Shown here: piece after piece, positions 53,004 through 63,691 of the stretch | Layout: every line of letters begins with the position of its first letter | Numbering within the stretch: position 1 is the first letter of the stretch | Source: Aplysia californica | Taxonomy: Eukaryota > Mollusca > Gastropoda > Aplysiida > Aplysiidae | Length of the DNA: 64,000 nucleotides | Direction: 5' to 3' | NCBI RefSeq assembly: GCF_000002075.1 | Contig: NW_004797913.1 | Span: 308,178-372,177, forward strand | Notes under the pieces: generated by a model | Told to the model about the DNA's origin: nothing | The model's input: the letters and a program-made list of their open reading frames with translations, nothing else | The model's database searches: none | Program-made: the position numbers and the translations under genes

Positions 53004-56000
53004 CTGGGGAGCAGAAAGACACATGAAAAACATGGCATCATTAATAATAATAATAATAAAAATAATAATAATAATATATAACATTTATATAGCGCACTTC
53101 CCAAAAAAAAGTAGCTCAATGCCCTTTACATTGGAATACCCATTTTCAAAACCTTTCTTAAAACTTCCTTTCTTCTCAAGCGATATATATTTACGCACAC
53201 ACACACACACATTATATCAGTTAAAACCTCTGCTGTTTTTAGCAAGAATGAAAACAGTAAAATTAATGCATAACCGTAAGCCCCATGTCTTCTTGCTCCC
53301 GATAATCAAAGCCTGCCGTTTCTCATTCATGACTGAGACCCTACTGTGACCCCTGTGGAGACACTGGATGAACCAGACTAGGTCAAACAGTTTGAGAGAG
53401 AGAGAGTTGGTGATGGCAGAGGGGGCTATACTCAGGGTTCCTGCCATGAACACCCCACCAAATTCAAGGAGATTTCAAGGACAAATTTGTAAAATTCAAG
53501 GAGACTTGGTCAAGAAATTCATGCCGAAGTCTATTTCCTATACGCTCACACTTGTCAAAAAGGAATCATAGTTTTGCTTTTCCAACAAAAACTTTGTTCA
53601 TGTTCGATCCGGCCAACTTCAAGGAGTTTTCAAGGAGGTTCCTCAAATTCAAAGAGTTTTCAAGGAGGTTCCTCAAATTCAAGGAGTTTTCAAGGAGGTT
53701 CCTCAAATTCAAGGAGTTTTCAAGGACTCCTTGAATTCAAGGAGGCCGCAGGAACACCGTATACTTTACTGTTACACAGAAAACTTACCTGGTGATCCTG
53801 GCCCAGGTTTTCCACTCTGTCTGGGGCCCCGGGCCGGGTCTGACTGTTTGGCTGGGATGCCCCCATTGGGCTGGCGGTTACGATACGAGCGACTGGGAAT
53901 GAAATCTGGGAACAAAGCCGGAAATGGCCAACAAAATTAACAACCCCTTCATCCTTTAGTTTTTTAGTTTTAGTAAGTCTTAGTGTCTTATGTCAATTGC
54001 AACACAATAAGGTCATATAAGTGCAGAAGATTAGAGGTTTTACCTATATTCCACCCTCCAACTTGACCCTGATTGCCGCGCTCCTGACGTCTCCTTGGAT
54101 TTAAAGATCTAATCCTACCCATCAGTACAGCATGAACATCAATACTGACCCCTTCGCACTGATCTGAATCGCTCTTAGATGAGTCTAATTCCTGTTCATT
54201 ATCATCCACAATGGAATTTACCGCACTTGATTCAGAATCACTTTTATCAAGTTAGTCTCATTCCCCCTTACAACCCAGCGCCACTTCAAGAAGTACTTCA
54301 TCGGTCGGGAACATGTGTTTTCGAGACATCTTTCAAGCTTCTACACCCACCAAACACAAAGAAACCGCTGTTCATTAGAAAATTTAAATGTTCAGACTGA
54401 GCTAGCTTCGCCGTATTTGCGTATTTTGGTAATTACAAGCAGAACTAGCTGTTTTGACGTTATCGTATGGCTGTTCTGAGTTTACTCGTAGCGCGGATAA
54501 AAAGAGTTAAAACTTCCCCGCCTGAGAATCAAACTCGCGCCTAAATGTAGAAAGAACCTAACCATTCTACCACAGAGGCCCCGGTCCCTCGCCCACCCAG
54601 GTAGTTATTCACCACAAGAAAAGCACAGGGAGACCACCTCTTGTCTCCACCAGAAACCAGGGCAGTCGCAGCTTCTGGGCATCACCAATAATAACAATAA
54701 ATAGCATAATTTGTACAGCGCATGTCCCCGCTCGAAGGCAAGCTCTAAGCGCTTTACACTACATTATTACCCCAGCAGACCATAGAACACTCAGAAACAT
54801 TCTCAGCTTCCTGGGAAGCATACAGTGCAAGCAGCTGTATAAGCGCTAAAACACTAACAAACTGACAAGATTTTTCACTGTCTATAGCTGGGTACCCATT
54901 TTCACCTGGGTGAAGTGGGGAAAATTCGTGTAAAGTGCATTTCTCAAGGACACAACGTCGGGCCCGCGGCTCGAACCCCCGGACCTTCAACCTCATGATT
55001 ACAAGTCCGGTAGCCTAACCACTGGGCCACTGACGCCACCACTTACAAGGAGACGGATTCCTTTATGTATTTATACAATTAAGTGAATTCTGCTTTTGGA
55101 GTAGTACAAGTTTCAGAGTTCTTTTGTTCTTTCAGCAAGTGTTTTACGGCGCTCACAACTGCATAAAGCATTTCCAGTTTGGTAGAATTAATTTTTAATT
55201 TTGCCCTGGTCCCGGCCGAAGCCTGCTCTTATTGATTTTAGGAGAACCAACGGATTTTTAACGTGCACAACTTGCACACGGGACCTCCGGGAATTTTTTG
55301 CCCTAATTTGAGAAGGCTAGGTGTTCAATCTTACTTACCCTCAGATCAGGGGTGTGGCTGAAAGACAGCAATAAGAAGGAACCAAGTTTAGTTTTAGTAA
55401 GAGTTTTACGGCACTTGCAACACAATAAGATCATATAAGTGTCCAAGATAAGAGGTGTTACAAGAGAGTAACAAACACAAAAAAGAAGAAGGGGAGATAA
55501 GGAAGATAGATGTTTCATAGGAAAGAAGAAGCAAACCACACCAGAGCACCCGCCAATCCCCCACAGCCAAGTTTCAGAGTTATGGACTTTTTTCAGCTCA
55601 AACAACAAACCAACATCCACTAACCTCCATCTGAAGGTCCATTCCGAGAGGGGGGTGAGCGATCTGATGTTGAACTCTGACGAAAATAAAACTCATGATT
55701 TAAAACGGAAACTTTTGGTCTGCTCAGAAATCATCAAGAAAATGAACTTTCAACAGAAATATGTGTGTGCGCCTAGAGAAAGGTACCAAAAGTCGCCCCA
55801 GATTGTTCCGAGCTACAGGCTGATGATGACAAAAATCAATTTTTTGACCAAAATGTGTTTCCATAAAAAAATGATAGATCCACCATTTTTTTCCCAACGT
55901 GCTCAAAAGGTTTTCATTGATTTGACTTCTACACATTTTATTTTGAATTATTTTAAGGTTAGGGTATAATGAAAACGAATAATAGAAACTGCTTTTAAAA

Positions 56001-59000
56001 GGTGTTAAAATCTATTGTTGAAGCACGTTTTCTCTTCCCTGCTATGTTTTACCATTGAATTCCATTCATGATATTGATGTCAACTGAATGCCAAATCGGA
56101 CATGAATTTTCCATGAATAAATACATTAAAAAAATCTTTTTTTTAAAGTTTGTATCTGCTTTCACATTTTTACAAGCTCATTTTCTCAAAATTCTGTCTT
56201 TATACCCTACCTTGCAAAATCTCAGCTACTTGAGATATCTAAAAAATACAAAGACCCCTCCTGTGTTCAGCATTAAATTTCTTATAAGGTACAACCCTAA
56301 ACTCAAAATGGTCAAAATCTGCTATAGGCACACACACATATTTCCAATAAATACTCACAAATTGTTTGCTTTATCAACACAAATTTTTCTTCCTCGCACA
56401 CAAAAAAATATCACAAGACAGATACAGATGAAGGAATAACAAACTCGAGCACCCATCAACCACCCACAACACCATTACCCCCTCTATTGACCCTATCCGT
56501 ACGCCCTGGGGTCATTTTTGTACCCCCTGGGTTGTATTCTCCACATTTTAGAATACTTCATGTACGAAGATCTCCTTGAAACTTTCAGTATTTCTAAAAA
56601 AAATCCTTTTGACAGACTGCTATGCAAAGCGTAGGGATCGGATCAACGAGTAAATTTCCTCTTGGGAAAGTGATGACACAGAGTTCCCCACGTTGTATGG
56701 ATACGATAGTAAAACACGACGTACGGATAGGGTTAAGTGGTGGCACAGAGTTCCCCAAGTTGTATGGATAGGATAGTAAAACACGATGTACGGATAGGGT
56801 TAATCGAGGATTTTTTCGAGTAACCAACACACAAGTTCCCAGTTACCTGCAGCTTGAGGGATGTGCGCAGTCTGTCTTGTAGCTCGGTCACTTCCCACGA
56901 CTGAGACAGGTCATCCTCGTGGTTTTCTGCTCACAAAAAGAAAACCGGGTGGGGGTGGGGGAGGAGGTGTGTTTGTTATTATTATTATTGGTCGGGGATG
57001 TTGAGGGAAGGTGAACTAAGGGTTGTGAAATGATAACTCAATGGGAGACGCACAGAGCTTTAAAAAAGTTTTAGTAGAGGTTTTACGGTGCTCGCAACTG
57101 CATAAGGTCATATGAGCGCCAGAAGAGTAGAGGTGTTACAAGAGAGTAACAAATACAAAAAAGAAGGAGGGGAGATACAGACGATAGATGTTTGATAGGA
57201 AAGAAGAAGCAAACCACACCAAAGCACCCGCCAACCACCCACTTTCCCAAAAATAAATAAATCCGGGTGGGGGAGGAGGAGTAGATGTGTTTGTTATTAT
57301 TATTGGTTGGAGATGTCGAGGGATTGAGAGCCTAGGGGTTGTGAAAAGCTAACATTGACTCAATGGGAGACGCAGAGCTTAGATACAGAACTGCCACTCT
57401 TTGAAATCTAAAAATCAGGATTCTAGAGTAAAAAAATCAGGATCTGGTGAAAAAAATCGGGATCACCGGCAAATCAGTCATAAGGGATACTGGGGAAGGG
57501 GGGGGGGGTTCCTGGTTCCCTTTTATGAGGCAAGTATGCAAGAGAAAACTTTTGCAGGAAGAAGTTCACGTTTGGGCCTCTAAATAGAGGGAAAACTGAA
57601 AGACAGCATTACTTGAGTCGGGAGTTCGATAGATTGGGGGAGCGCAGGTTGCAGTAAAACTGAAACTTTCGTCGTCTTGAAAATAGCTGACATATAACTC
57701 TAATCATCCCTCTAAAAGCCCACGTTTTCATACAGTAACAACGTTTGACTTCCATCGCATACACACTCCAGGCACCCCCCCCCCTCCCCCCGAAAAAAAA
57801 GATCGTGCCAAGGTTGTTCATTTATTTCTTTTTTCTTATTCCTTCATCCTCAATTAGATTCTACATGTATCACGGCACGCACTTTAAGCCCAAGTGTAAA
57901 AAAAAAAATACCCCCCCTCCCTCCACACTGGTTAAGTCCCGAAAAACACCTCGACCAATGCGACCGGTGTGAATGAACTTTGTTGACCCTGACAGCCCAC
58001 GGTCCCCGACACACCCACTACTCACACGTACGAGGCCATATCACGTGTTGCAAATGAGCGTTTGAAAGTTCCACTGACAGGTCGGATGGGCCCGACTAAC
58101 CAGAACGAAGCTTGCTTTTAAAGCAACGGCAGAACAACGAATAGATTATTCTTAGGCCCATGACATAATTGTTACAGTAATCAGGACACCATCGGAGAAT
58201 TCTGGTTTATAAAAGCGAAAGTAGATCTTGAGCGTATCCATGTCGGAATTCAAAATCGATATTACGTCAGTTTTAGTCGAAATAACGTGCGTGAGTCATC
58301 TGCTAGATTCGGCATAGATGCTTCAGAAAGTAGCGTTCCAAGTGCCTGGCGATAAAAAATCCAATCGGTGCTTCCAAGCAAAAGACATTGCAGAACTTTT
58401 TATATTTTTTTTTACCTAGAATCGGACGCAACAGACGCAACGACAAAAAATCAGGATACTGGCGATCGAAATGGGGAAAATCGGGATGCTTGAGATTTGG
58501 GGCAAAAAATCGGGATATCCCGATTAAATCGGGATAAGTGGCAGGTCTGTTGGATATGATTAGAATGATTGAGTGAAGAAAAGTCATCAACAGAATAATG
58601 GCCAACGGTCATTTAGTGCAGGGGAAAAAAATTCAAACCGGACAGACAGAAACTATAGAGGAAGGAAAAAGAAAGAAGACCTACAAGTGGTCCCCTCCAA
58701 CCACCTTCAAGACACACAGCAGGTACAGAAAAAGAAAAACAAGTAAAAAGAGGATGTAAAAGAAGAAAAGCATCAGCATCAAAGTACAACAATAAAAAAG
58801 GAAGTTTCCCAGTGATTTAAATTTAGTCTTCCAGACAACAACATTCTCGAAATGTATTTGAAGACTACAGGGGAAAAAAGACTGTAGTCACAAACTAAAA
58901 ATCGTGTGGGTATCGATTTTGAACCCTTGTTGGCTCATGACTGTATTTCTGTTCAACTGTTGGTTGATTATTGTTGTTAGATTTCCCATTCAACAACACT

Positions 59001-62000
59001 TAACAATAAACCACCAGACAAACAAATGTGAAGTAATGAGTCTACAAGCTCTTAAAATTGGCACCCTCACAATTTCCAGTTTGTGACTACCGTCGTTTTT
59101 CCCCTGTGCTCTTCATTTATTATCTTGCCTTACATGATAAAGACAACATAAAACTTTTCAAAACTCTTACTACAAAACCAATAAAAAGGATCTTAGACAG
59201 CCAAGACTCAACAAAAGAAAATTATGAGCTTTTGAAATTAATTAAACTCCACGCCTTCCTGCCACACATGCATATCAGCAATCTTCAGGCTATGGTACGT
59301 AAATAGGAAAAAAATCAATTACTAGGAACAGACGACAAAAGGAAACCTGATTACAGGTCTATCTATAATCCGTTTCTGACATCATTATCATTATATAGGG
59401 AGTATCTGAACTCATGTTCATAACCTTCATCACAGCTGACTATGTTTCTAAAATCACCAAGCTCTTTGTATTTAGTTCATTTTAATAATAATAATATATA
59501 GCATTTGTATAGCACAAATCCCCGCTCAACAGCAAGCTCTATGCGCTTCACAATCTATACTATTATCCCAGCAGACCTGAGAGCATTCTGAAACAACCTC
59601 AACTTCCTGGGAAGCATACAGTGCAAGTGGCCATTTATAGGTGCTAAAACACTAACATACTGACAAGATCTTTCTCTGTCTATTATGAGAAGTACATCAA
59701 AACAGTAATGTTTATTGGTGGTGGGGAAAAGAAAAACTGACAGACATAAACAATAGAGGAGAAGTACAGAAGTAGGACCTGCCTGTGGGGCCCTCCAACC
59801 ACCCGCTTTAGAAACATTAAAAATCACTTTATAAAATGTAGGTGTTCTTCATTTTCGCTATCGACACAATTTAGATCATTCAGGAGGCGGCTTCCAACCC
59901 TTTAAAAAAGTTTTAGTAGATGTTTTATGGTGCTCGCAACTGCATAAGGTCATGTGAGTGCCATAAGATTAGAGGTGCTACAAGAGAGTAACAAACATAA
60001 AAAAGGAGGAGGGGACATAAGGGACTTCCAACCCTGCCTGTCAGAGCCAACTCGTGAGATACTCTATAAAAATGTTGTCCTTACTCAGGAATCACACATG
60101 GGTCACCTGCGTGGGACAGCAAGGCACCTAATCGCTACACCGCAGACTCTTGTTCTTAAACTACAGCACAACATCACTGTGGTAACTTTCAGTTTTAGTA
60201 CAGGTTTTACGTCGCTCGCAACTGCATAAGGACATAGGAGCGCCAAGGGGTGGGTGTCAACAGAGAAGTCCTAAGAGGGAATCGGACTTACTCTGCTCAC
60301 CTCTCTAGCTTCAACAGCACAAGGTCTGCTTCGACTATCAAGGCACCCCAGAAATAGCAGGTCACAAGAGTGTGACAAACATACAAGAGGAGTAGAGGAA
60401 AATGACAATAGTAAGGATTAGGAAAGAAAATGCAGCAGTTCCCTGTTGCAATTCCTGCACAGTTATGAGCATGACATTGATGAATCAGCCCATTTACAAC
60501 TCTACTGTGCAACAGAACATGGTAATGTCCCCCCTTTGGGAATGGCCTAAAGACACTTCAGTCAGTAGCACAACGCCGGGGAGGGGTTCACTGTGATAAC
60601 TACAGAGCAAAACCCAACTCACCGTCATGGCTGACGCTGCTGGCCACCGACGACGCTGACGGTCTCCGGGCTGTATACAAGGACTTGACGTGAACCACTG
60701 AAATAGAACAAAACACCTTGATCGTTTTTTTGTTTGTTGAGTAAGTTTAGTTTTAGTAGAGGTTTTACGGCGTTTGCAACTGCATAAGGTCATATGAGCG
60801 CCAGAAGTTTTTTAGTTTTAGCAGAGGTTTTACGGCGCTCGCAACTGCATAAGGTTATATGAGCGCCAGAGGATTAGCGGTGTTACAAGAGAGTAACAAA
60901 CACGAAAAAGAAGGAGGGGAGATAAAGACGATAGATGTTTGATAGGAAAGAAGAAGCAAACCACACCAGAGCACCCGTCAACCACCCATTGTTTGAATAA
61001 AGAGAAGCACACCAACATAATAATGGTCATTTAGCGCTGAGAAAAAGTAAGACAGACAGACAGAAATAACAGAGGGAAAGTAAAGAAAGAGGACCTTCCA
61101 GTGGCACCCTCCAACCACCCGCAGTTAACAAAACACCGAAAGTACAGGCTTTACAGAAATGGGAGACTGGAACTGAACAAAATGGACAACAGTCTTGTTT
61201 TTATTTATCTCATGACATACCATTCTATTTGTCACAATTAAGGGTATTCTTGTTCATTTGTTGAACTAAAATCCCTCACAAAAGGGTTTATCTCATCTAT
61301 GATATGCACACAGAAAGGAGGCAGGCGGGAGAGATAACAACAAAAAAAAAAAAGAAGAAAAGAAGAAAAGTGCCTGAATAAAGACAAAACTGCTTGCAGA
61401 CTGAACATTGTGATGTGACAATGCCTCTAGGGTCTCCAAATTACTTCAAGAATTATCTATGTTTTGCTCATTATAACTTGCAAGTCTTGTGTAAGAAACA
61501 CTGTCAGCACATACCAACAAATGGTCGCTTTCAAGGACAAGTGGGCTAATCCAGATTTCGGGGGTTTCCAGAAATCTTGACCTACACCAAAAGTGGGCAT
61601 TGCTCTACCTATAGGAGAAGTTTGGTTTCATTGGTGAGTATATTGTTTGGTTATAGAGAAAACTCTCCTTGTATTTTAAAGAAACTGAACAAGGGGCAAA
61701 AATTTACCTTCGATTTTCCGAAAACAGAATTTTTCAGGATAGCCCCCTAGTGCTTAAAAGCTACCAAATATCATCAGCATATATACCGACTAATACCTCC
61801 TACATGTACCGACAAATACCGCCGGCATGGACTTACCTTCACCAAACTTTTGTATTTCCCCAAGGAGGAGATCTGAATCAAACAGGAACCTTGTGGTGCG
61901 GCCTAGTTCTTCGTCATGGCGACGCTCTATGACAAAATGCTGAAAAGTAAAATGATATCCGTTACATGTCACAGCAATTTTTTGAAAAAAAAATAAATAA

Positions 62001-63285
62001 AAAAATGCAAGAGCACAAAATGACAGACGGGAATAAAAAGACCACAGGTTCTCCACCCATATAGGGCACAAGTGCTTGAAACCCTGCAACCCCCTCCCCC
62101 CCCCTCCACCAAGAAATATAATAAATTTGAACTTGAAAACCCAATCAAAACAAGATACAGTTAAACAAATTCAATATGATGATATAAATACAGCCATACT
62201 AGGCTCACATTAATTTATCTTCCCCCAGTTCTTTGACTTCCTGCACTTGTCTCACCTTCACGTCTGCTGCAGTTCATGACCTCTCACACTGATCTCACCT
62301 TAATGTCTTCTCATAGTTCTTTGACCTCCCACACTAGTCAGAACTTCCCATCTTCCCATAGTTCACAACCTCCCACACTAGTCTGAACTTGCCATCTTCC
62401 CATAGTTCATGACCTCCCACATTTATCTCACCTTAATGTCTGCTCATAGTTCAATGACCTTCAAAACTAGTCTCACCTTAATGTCTTCCCATAGTTCTTT
62501 GACATTCCACACTAGTCTGAACTTCACATCTTCCAATAGTTCACAACCTACAACACTAGTCTGAACTTCACATCTTCCAATAGTTCACAACCTACAACAC
62601 AATTCTGAACTTCACATCTTCCAATAGTTCACAACCTACAAAACTAGTCTGAACTTCACATCTTCCCATAGTTCACAACATCCCACACATAGTCTGAACT
62701 TCACATCTTCCCATATATCACAACCTCCCACACAAGTCTAAACTTCACATCTTCCCATAGTTCAGAACCTCCCACACAAGTCTGAACTTCACATCTTCCC
62801 ATAGTTCACAACATCCCACACATAGTCTGAACTTCACATCTTCCCATAGTTCACAACCTCCCACACAAGTCTGAACTTCACATCTTCCCATAGTTCACGA
62901 CCTCCAACACAAGTCTGAACTTCACATCTTCCCATAGTTCACGACCTCCCACACTGGTCTAAACTTCCCATAGTTCACAACCTCCCACACTAGTCTGAAC
63001 TTCACATCTTCCCATAGTTCACAACCTCCCACACAAGTCTGAACTTCACATCTTCCCATAGTTCACGACCTCCCACACTAGTCAGAACTTCACATCTTCC
63101 CATAGTTCACAACCTCCCACACAAGTCTGAACTTCACATCTTCCCATAGTTCACGACCTCCCACATTAATCTCACCTTAATGTCTGCCCGTAGTTCGTTG
63201 ACCTCTGCCTCCTTGAGCTGCTCTGACCTCTCACACTGACGCTTGAGGTCACTGGCCCGGTGTTGTCGCATCTCCAACATGTCCG
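52744..63285 (-). CDS. SPATS2: SPATS2/SPATS2L-like protein, C-terminal seven exons (5' end outside window)
   Basis: Exons on the - strand are 63285-63176, 61939-61837, 60697-60623, 56926-56847, 55676-55625, 53905-53789 and 53003-52744, with TGA at 52746-52744. All introns are GT-AG and all phases join, giving 264 residues plus stop after an incomplete first codon. The core reads NELRADIK then HFVIERRHDEELGR, then GEIQKFGEVVHVKSLY. In human SPATS2 I recall LRADIK-HFVSERKYDEDLGR and SFGQVSHPKNSYS, a clear family match across three exon joins. The family is cytoplasmic, N-terminally UBA-like and coiled-coil, and poorly understood; SPATS2L has been linked to stress granules. The C-terminus here is an RGG box. 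The N-terminal and coiled-coil exons should lie beyond 64000. Confidence 0.88.
53036..53130 (-). mobile_element. 3' end of the second tRNA-SINE family
   Basis: ATT-type repeats followed by ACATTTATATAGCGCACTTC and the start of the body, reversed. It lies just upstream of the last SPATS2 exon. Confidence 0.55.
53600..53735. repeat. 30-bp minisatellite
   Basis: About four units of CAAGGAGTTTTCAAGGAGGT plus TCCTCAAATT in SPATS2 intron f-g, with looser related copies back to about 53462. Confidence 0.92.
53789..53905 (-). CDS. SPATS2: SPATS2 exon f
   Basis: Bounded by TTCCCAG and ACCAG|GTAAGT. Encodes FIPSRSYRNRQPNGGIPAKQ and an Arg/Gly/Pro-rich end, similar in character to the RRRFNPQYHNNRLNG region of SPATS2L. 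Confidence 0.85.
53957..54045 (-). mobile_element. 5'-truncated hairpin-tail retroposon
   Basis: Tail and hairpin are present with an imperfect stem. Similarity ends at GAGGTTTT. Confidence 0.75.
54046..54329 (-). pseudogene. Transposase N-terminal remnant, possibly piggyBac-like
   Basis: From an ATG at 54329 the - strand reads MSRKHMFPTDEVLLEVALG, with stop codons soon after. Farther on it reads an acidic SDSESSAVNSIVDDNEQELD segment and RRRQERGNQGQVGGWN. An acidic Ser/Asp/Glu N-terminus of this type is common in piggyBac transposases, but the match is impressionistic. No DDD catalytic core is present, so it is a dead fragment. Confidence 0.3.
54685..55040 (-). mobile_element. Second tRNA-derived SINE family, full length
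   Basis: The reverse complement starts with a tRNA-like head: A box TGGCCCAGTGGTTAGG, B box GGTTCGAGCC. It has a 200-base body and an AT-rich 3' end. A 5'-truncated copy lies at 59486-59690. Confidence 0.75.
55132..55379 (-). mobile_element. tRNA-derived SINE (first family), 5' truncated
   Basis: The reverse complement matches the body and shared tail of 2969-3492, but lacks the tRNA head. Confidence 0.78.
55390..55566 (-). mobile_element. Hairpin-tail retroposon, A subfamily
   Basis: Flanked by CCAAGTTT at 55382-55389 and 55567-55574. Confidence 0.85.
55625..55676 (-). CDS. SPATS2: SPATS2 exon e (52-base micro-exon)
   Basis: Bounded by ATTTTCGTCAG and GGAG|GTTAGT. Encodes SSTSDRSPPSRNGPSDG. 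It supplies exactly the phase change needed between exons d and f. Confidence 0.75.
55740..56345 (-). mobile_element. Internal part of the 1-kb TIR element, reversed
   Basis: Shares the GGTACCAAAAGTCG and AAGGTACAACCCTAAACTCA segments with 34900-35680 in opposite orientation. No TIR ends were found. Confidence 0.65.
56487..56736 (+). mobile_element. TTAA MITE (CCCTATCCGTACG), copy 4
   Basis: Left end TTGACCCTATCCGTACG and right end CGTACGGATAGGGTTAA. A second partial right end follows in tandem to 56803. Confidence 0.82.
56847..56926 (-). CDS. SPATS2: SPATS2 exon d
   Basis: Bounded by TTGTGAGCAG and CTGCAG|GTAACT. Encodes ENHEDDLSQSWEVTELQDRL RTSLKLQ. I recall no counterpart in the vertebrate proteins. 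Phases fit both neighbours. Confidence 0.78.
57063..57242 (-). mobile_element. Hairpin-tail retroposon, B subfamily, inside a 120-bp direct duplication
   Basis: Complete copy. Flanks 56938-57062 and 57255-57380 are diverged copies of each other. Confidence 0.82.
57385..58550. mobile_element. Possible TIR element (ACAGANCTGCCACT ends)
   Basis: ACAGAACTGCCACT at the left and AGTGGCAGGTCTGT at the right are complements with one difference. Both ends are followed inward by short AAAATCAGGAT-type iterations. No transposase was seen. Confidence 0.4.
58594..58723 (-). mobile_element. D-family retroposon
   Basis: The reverse complement reads GGTGGTTGGAGGGGACCACT and ends CTAAATGACCGTTGGCC. Same family as 61017-61126. 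Confidence 0.6.
59486..59690 (-). mobile_element. Second tRNA-SINE family, 5' truncated
   Basis: Shares AGCAAGCTCT, CTTCCTGGGAAGCATACAGT and CACTAACA segments with 54685-54880. Interrupted near 59690 by a D-family copy. Confidence 0.7.
59698..59815 (-). mobile_element. D-family retroposon
   Basis: Head GCGGGTGGTTGGAGGGCCCC on the - strand, with a TCTGTCAG middle. Confidence 0.6.
59902..60024 (-). mobile_element. 5'-truncated hairpin-tail retroposon, B subfamily
   Basis: The head is missing, yet a perfect 11-bp duplication CTTCCAACCCT flanks it at 59891-59901 and 60025-60035. Confidence 0.86.
60191..60587 (-). mobile_element. Hairpin-tail retroposon, C body
   Basis: Complete body and shared tail, reversed, in SPATS2 intron c-d near exon c. 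Confidence 0.85.
60623..60697 (-). CDS. SPATS2: SPATS2 exon c
   Basis: Bounded by TCTATTTCAG and GACG|GTGAGT. Encodes VHVKSLYTARRPSASSVASS, parallel to VSHPKNSYSTRSRCSS in human SPATS2. Phase 1 on both sides. Confidence 0.88.
60748..60808 (-). mobile_element. Tail fragment, B subfamily
   Basis: A tail of about 60 bases including the hairpin, directly before a full copy of the same type. Confidence 0.75.
60811..60988 (-). mobile_element. Hairpin-tail retroposon, B subfamily
   Basis: Complete copy with an intact GGCGCTC/GAGCGCC stem, 114 bases upstream of SPATS2 exon c. Confidence 0.85.
61017..61126 (-). mobile_element. D-family retroposon, clearest copy
   Basis: The reverse complement begins GCGGGTGGTTGGAGGGTGCC, close to the hairpin-tail head. 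It continues with TCTGTCTGTCTGTCTTAC and ends AAATGACCATTATTATG without the hairpin. Confidence 0.65.
61521..61768 (-). mobile_element. MITE with GGTCGCTTTTAAG termini, copy 3
   Basis: Inverted relative to copies 1 and 2. It ends about 70 bases below the donor of SPATS2 exon b. Confidence 0.8.
61837..61939 (-). CDS. SPATS2: SPATS2 exon b: HFVIERRHDEELG block
   Basis: Bounded by TACTTTTCAG and GAAG|GTAAGT. Encodes HFVIERRHDEELGRTTRFLF and DSDLLLGEIQKFGE, the most conserved family segment. Confidence 0.93.
62231..63175 (-). repeat. 44-bp minisatellite derived from the SPATS2 exon end and 5' splice site
   Basis: About 21 units of roughly 44 bases abut the donor of SPATS2 exon a. On the - strand the exon reads GAGGTCAACGAACTACGGGC, AGACATTAAG, then GTGAGA. 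Units read GAGGTCAAAGAACTATGGGA, AGACATTAAG, GTGAGA, or drifted forms ending AAGTTCAGA. CTCACCTT (AAG|GTGAG) survives near 62294, 62427 and 62472, with a variant (GAAG|GTGAG) at 62251. Confidence 0.9.
63176..63285 (-). CDS. SPATS2: SPATS2 exon a: end of coiled coil
   Basis: The acceptor TGTGTTCCAG lies above 63285 and the donor AAG|GTGAGA below 63176. It encodes DMLEMRQHRASDLKRQCERS and EQLKEAEVNELRADIK, a Glu/Arg/Leu-rich helix. Its last about 35 bases and donor are the source of the neighbouring minisatellite. Confidence 0.88.
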
Positions 63286-63312
63286 CTGGAACACAAAGCG
63301 CAACATTTTCTT

Positions 63313-63459
63313 TACTTTTAGTAAGAGTTTTACGGCACTTGCAACAAAATAAGGTCATATAAGTGCCGAAGAATAGATGTGTTACAAGAGAGTAACATAC
63401 ACAAAAAAGAAGGAGGACAGGCAAGGATGATAGATGTAGGATAAGAAAGAAGGAGCACC
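63313..63459 (-). mobile_element. Hairpin-tail retroposon, A subfamily, head truncated
   Basis: Intact tail. The head is cut where an opposite-strand copy begins. Confidence 0.8.
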
Positions 63460-63461
63460 CA

Positions 63462-63563
63462 TTCTTCTTTTTTTTGATGTTTATTACTATCTTGTAACAC
63501 TAAAATCTTCAGCACTTTACGATCTTATTGTGTTGCAAATGCTGTAAAACTCTTACTAAGACT
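63462..63563 (+). mobile_element. Hairpin-tail retroposon, A subfamily, + strand fragment
   Basis: Middle and tail only. It forms a head-to-head inverted pair with 63313-63459 and is antisense to SPATS2. Confidence 0.78.
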
Positions 63564-63691
63564 ATACAAGAGTCTGGGGCAGGACTCTTTGTTCGACTGC
63601 TCTCCATTAATATGTGAAAACTGGGACAAATCTAGCCACTAGAAAAGTAGAAACCTACAAAAAAAACCTGAAGAACTGATAGGGGGGTCAC

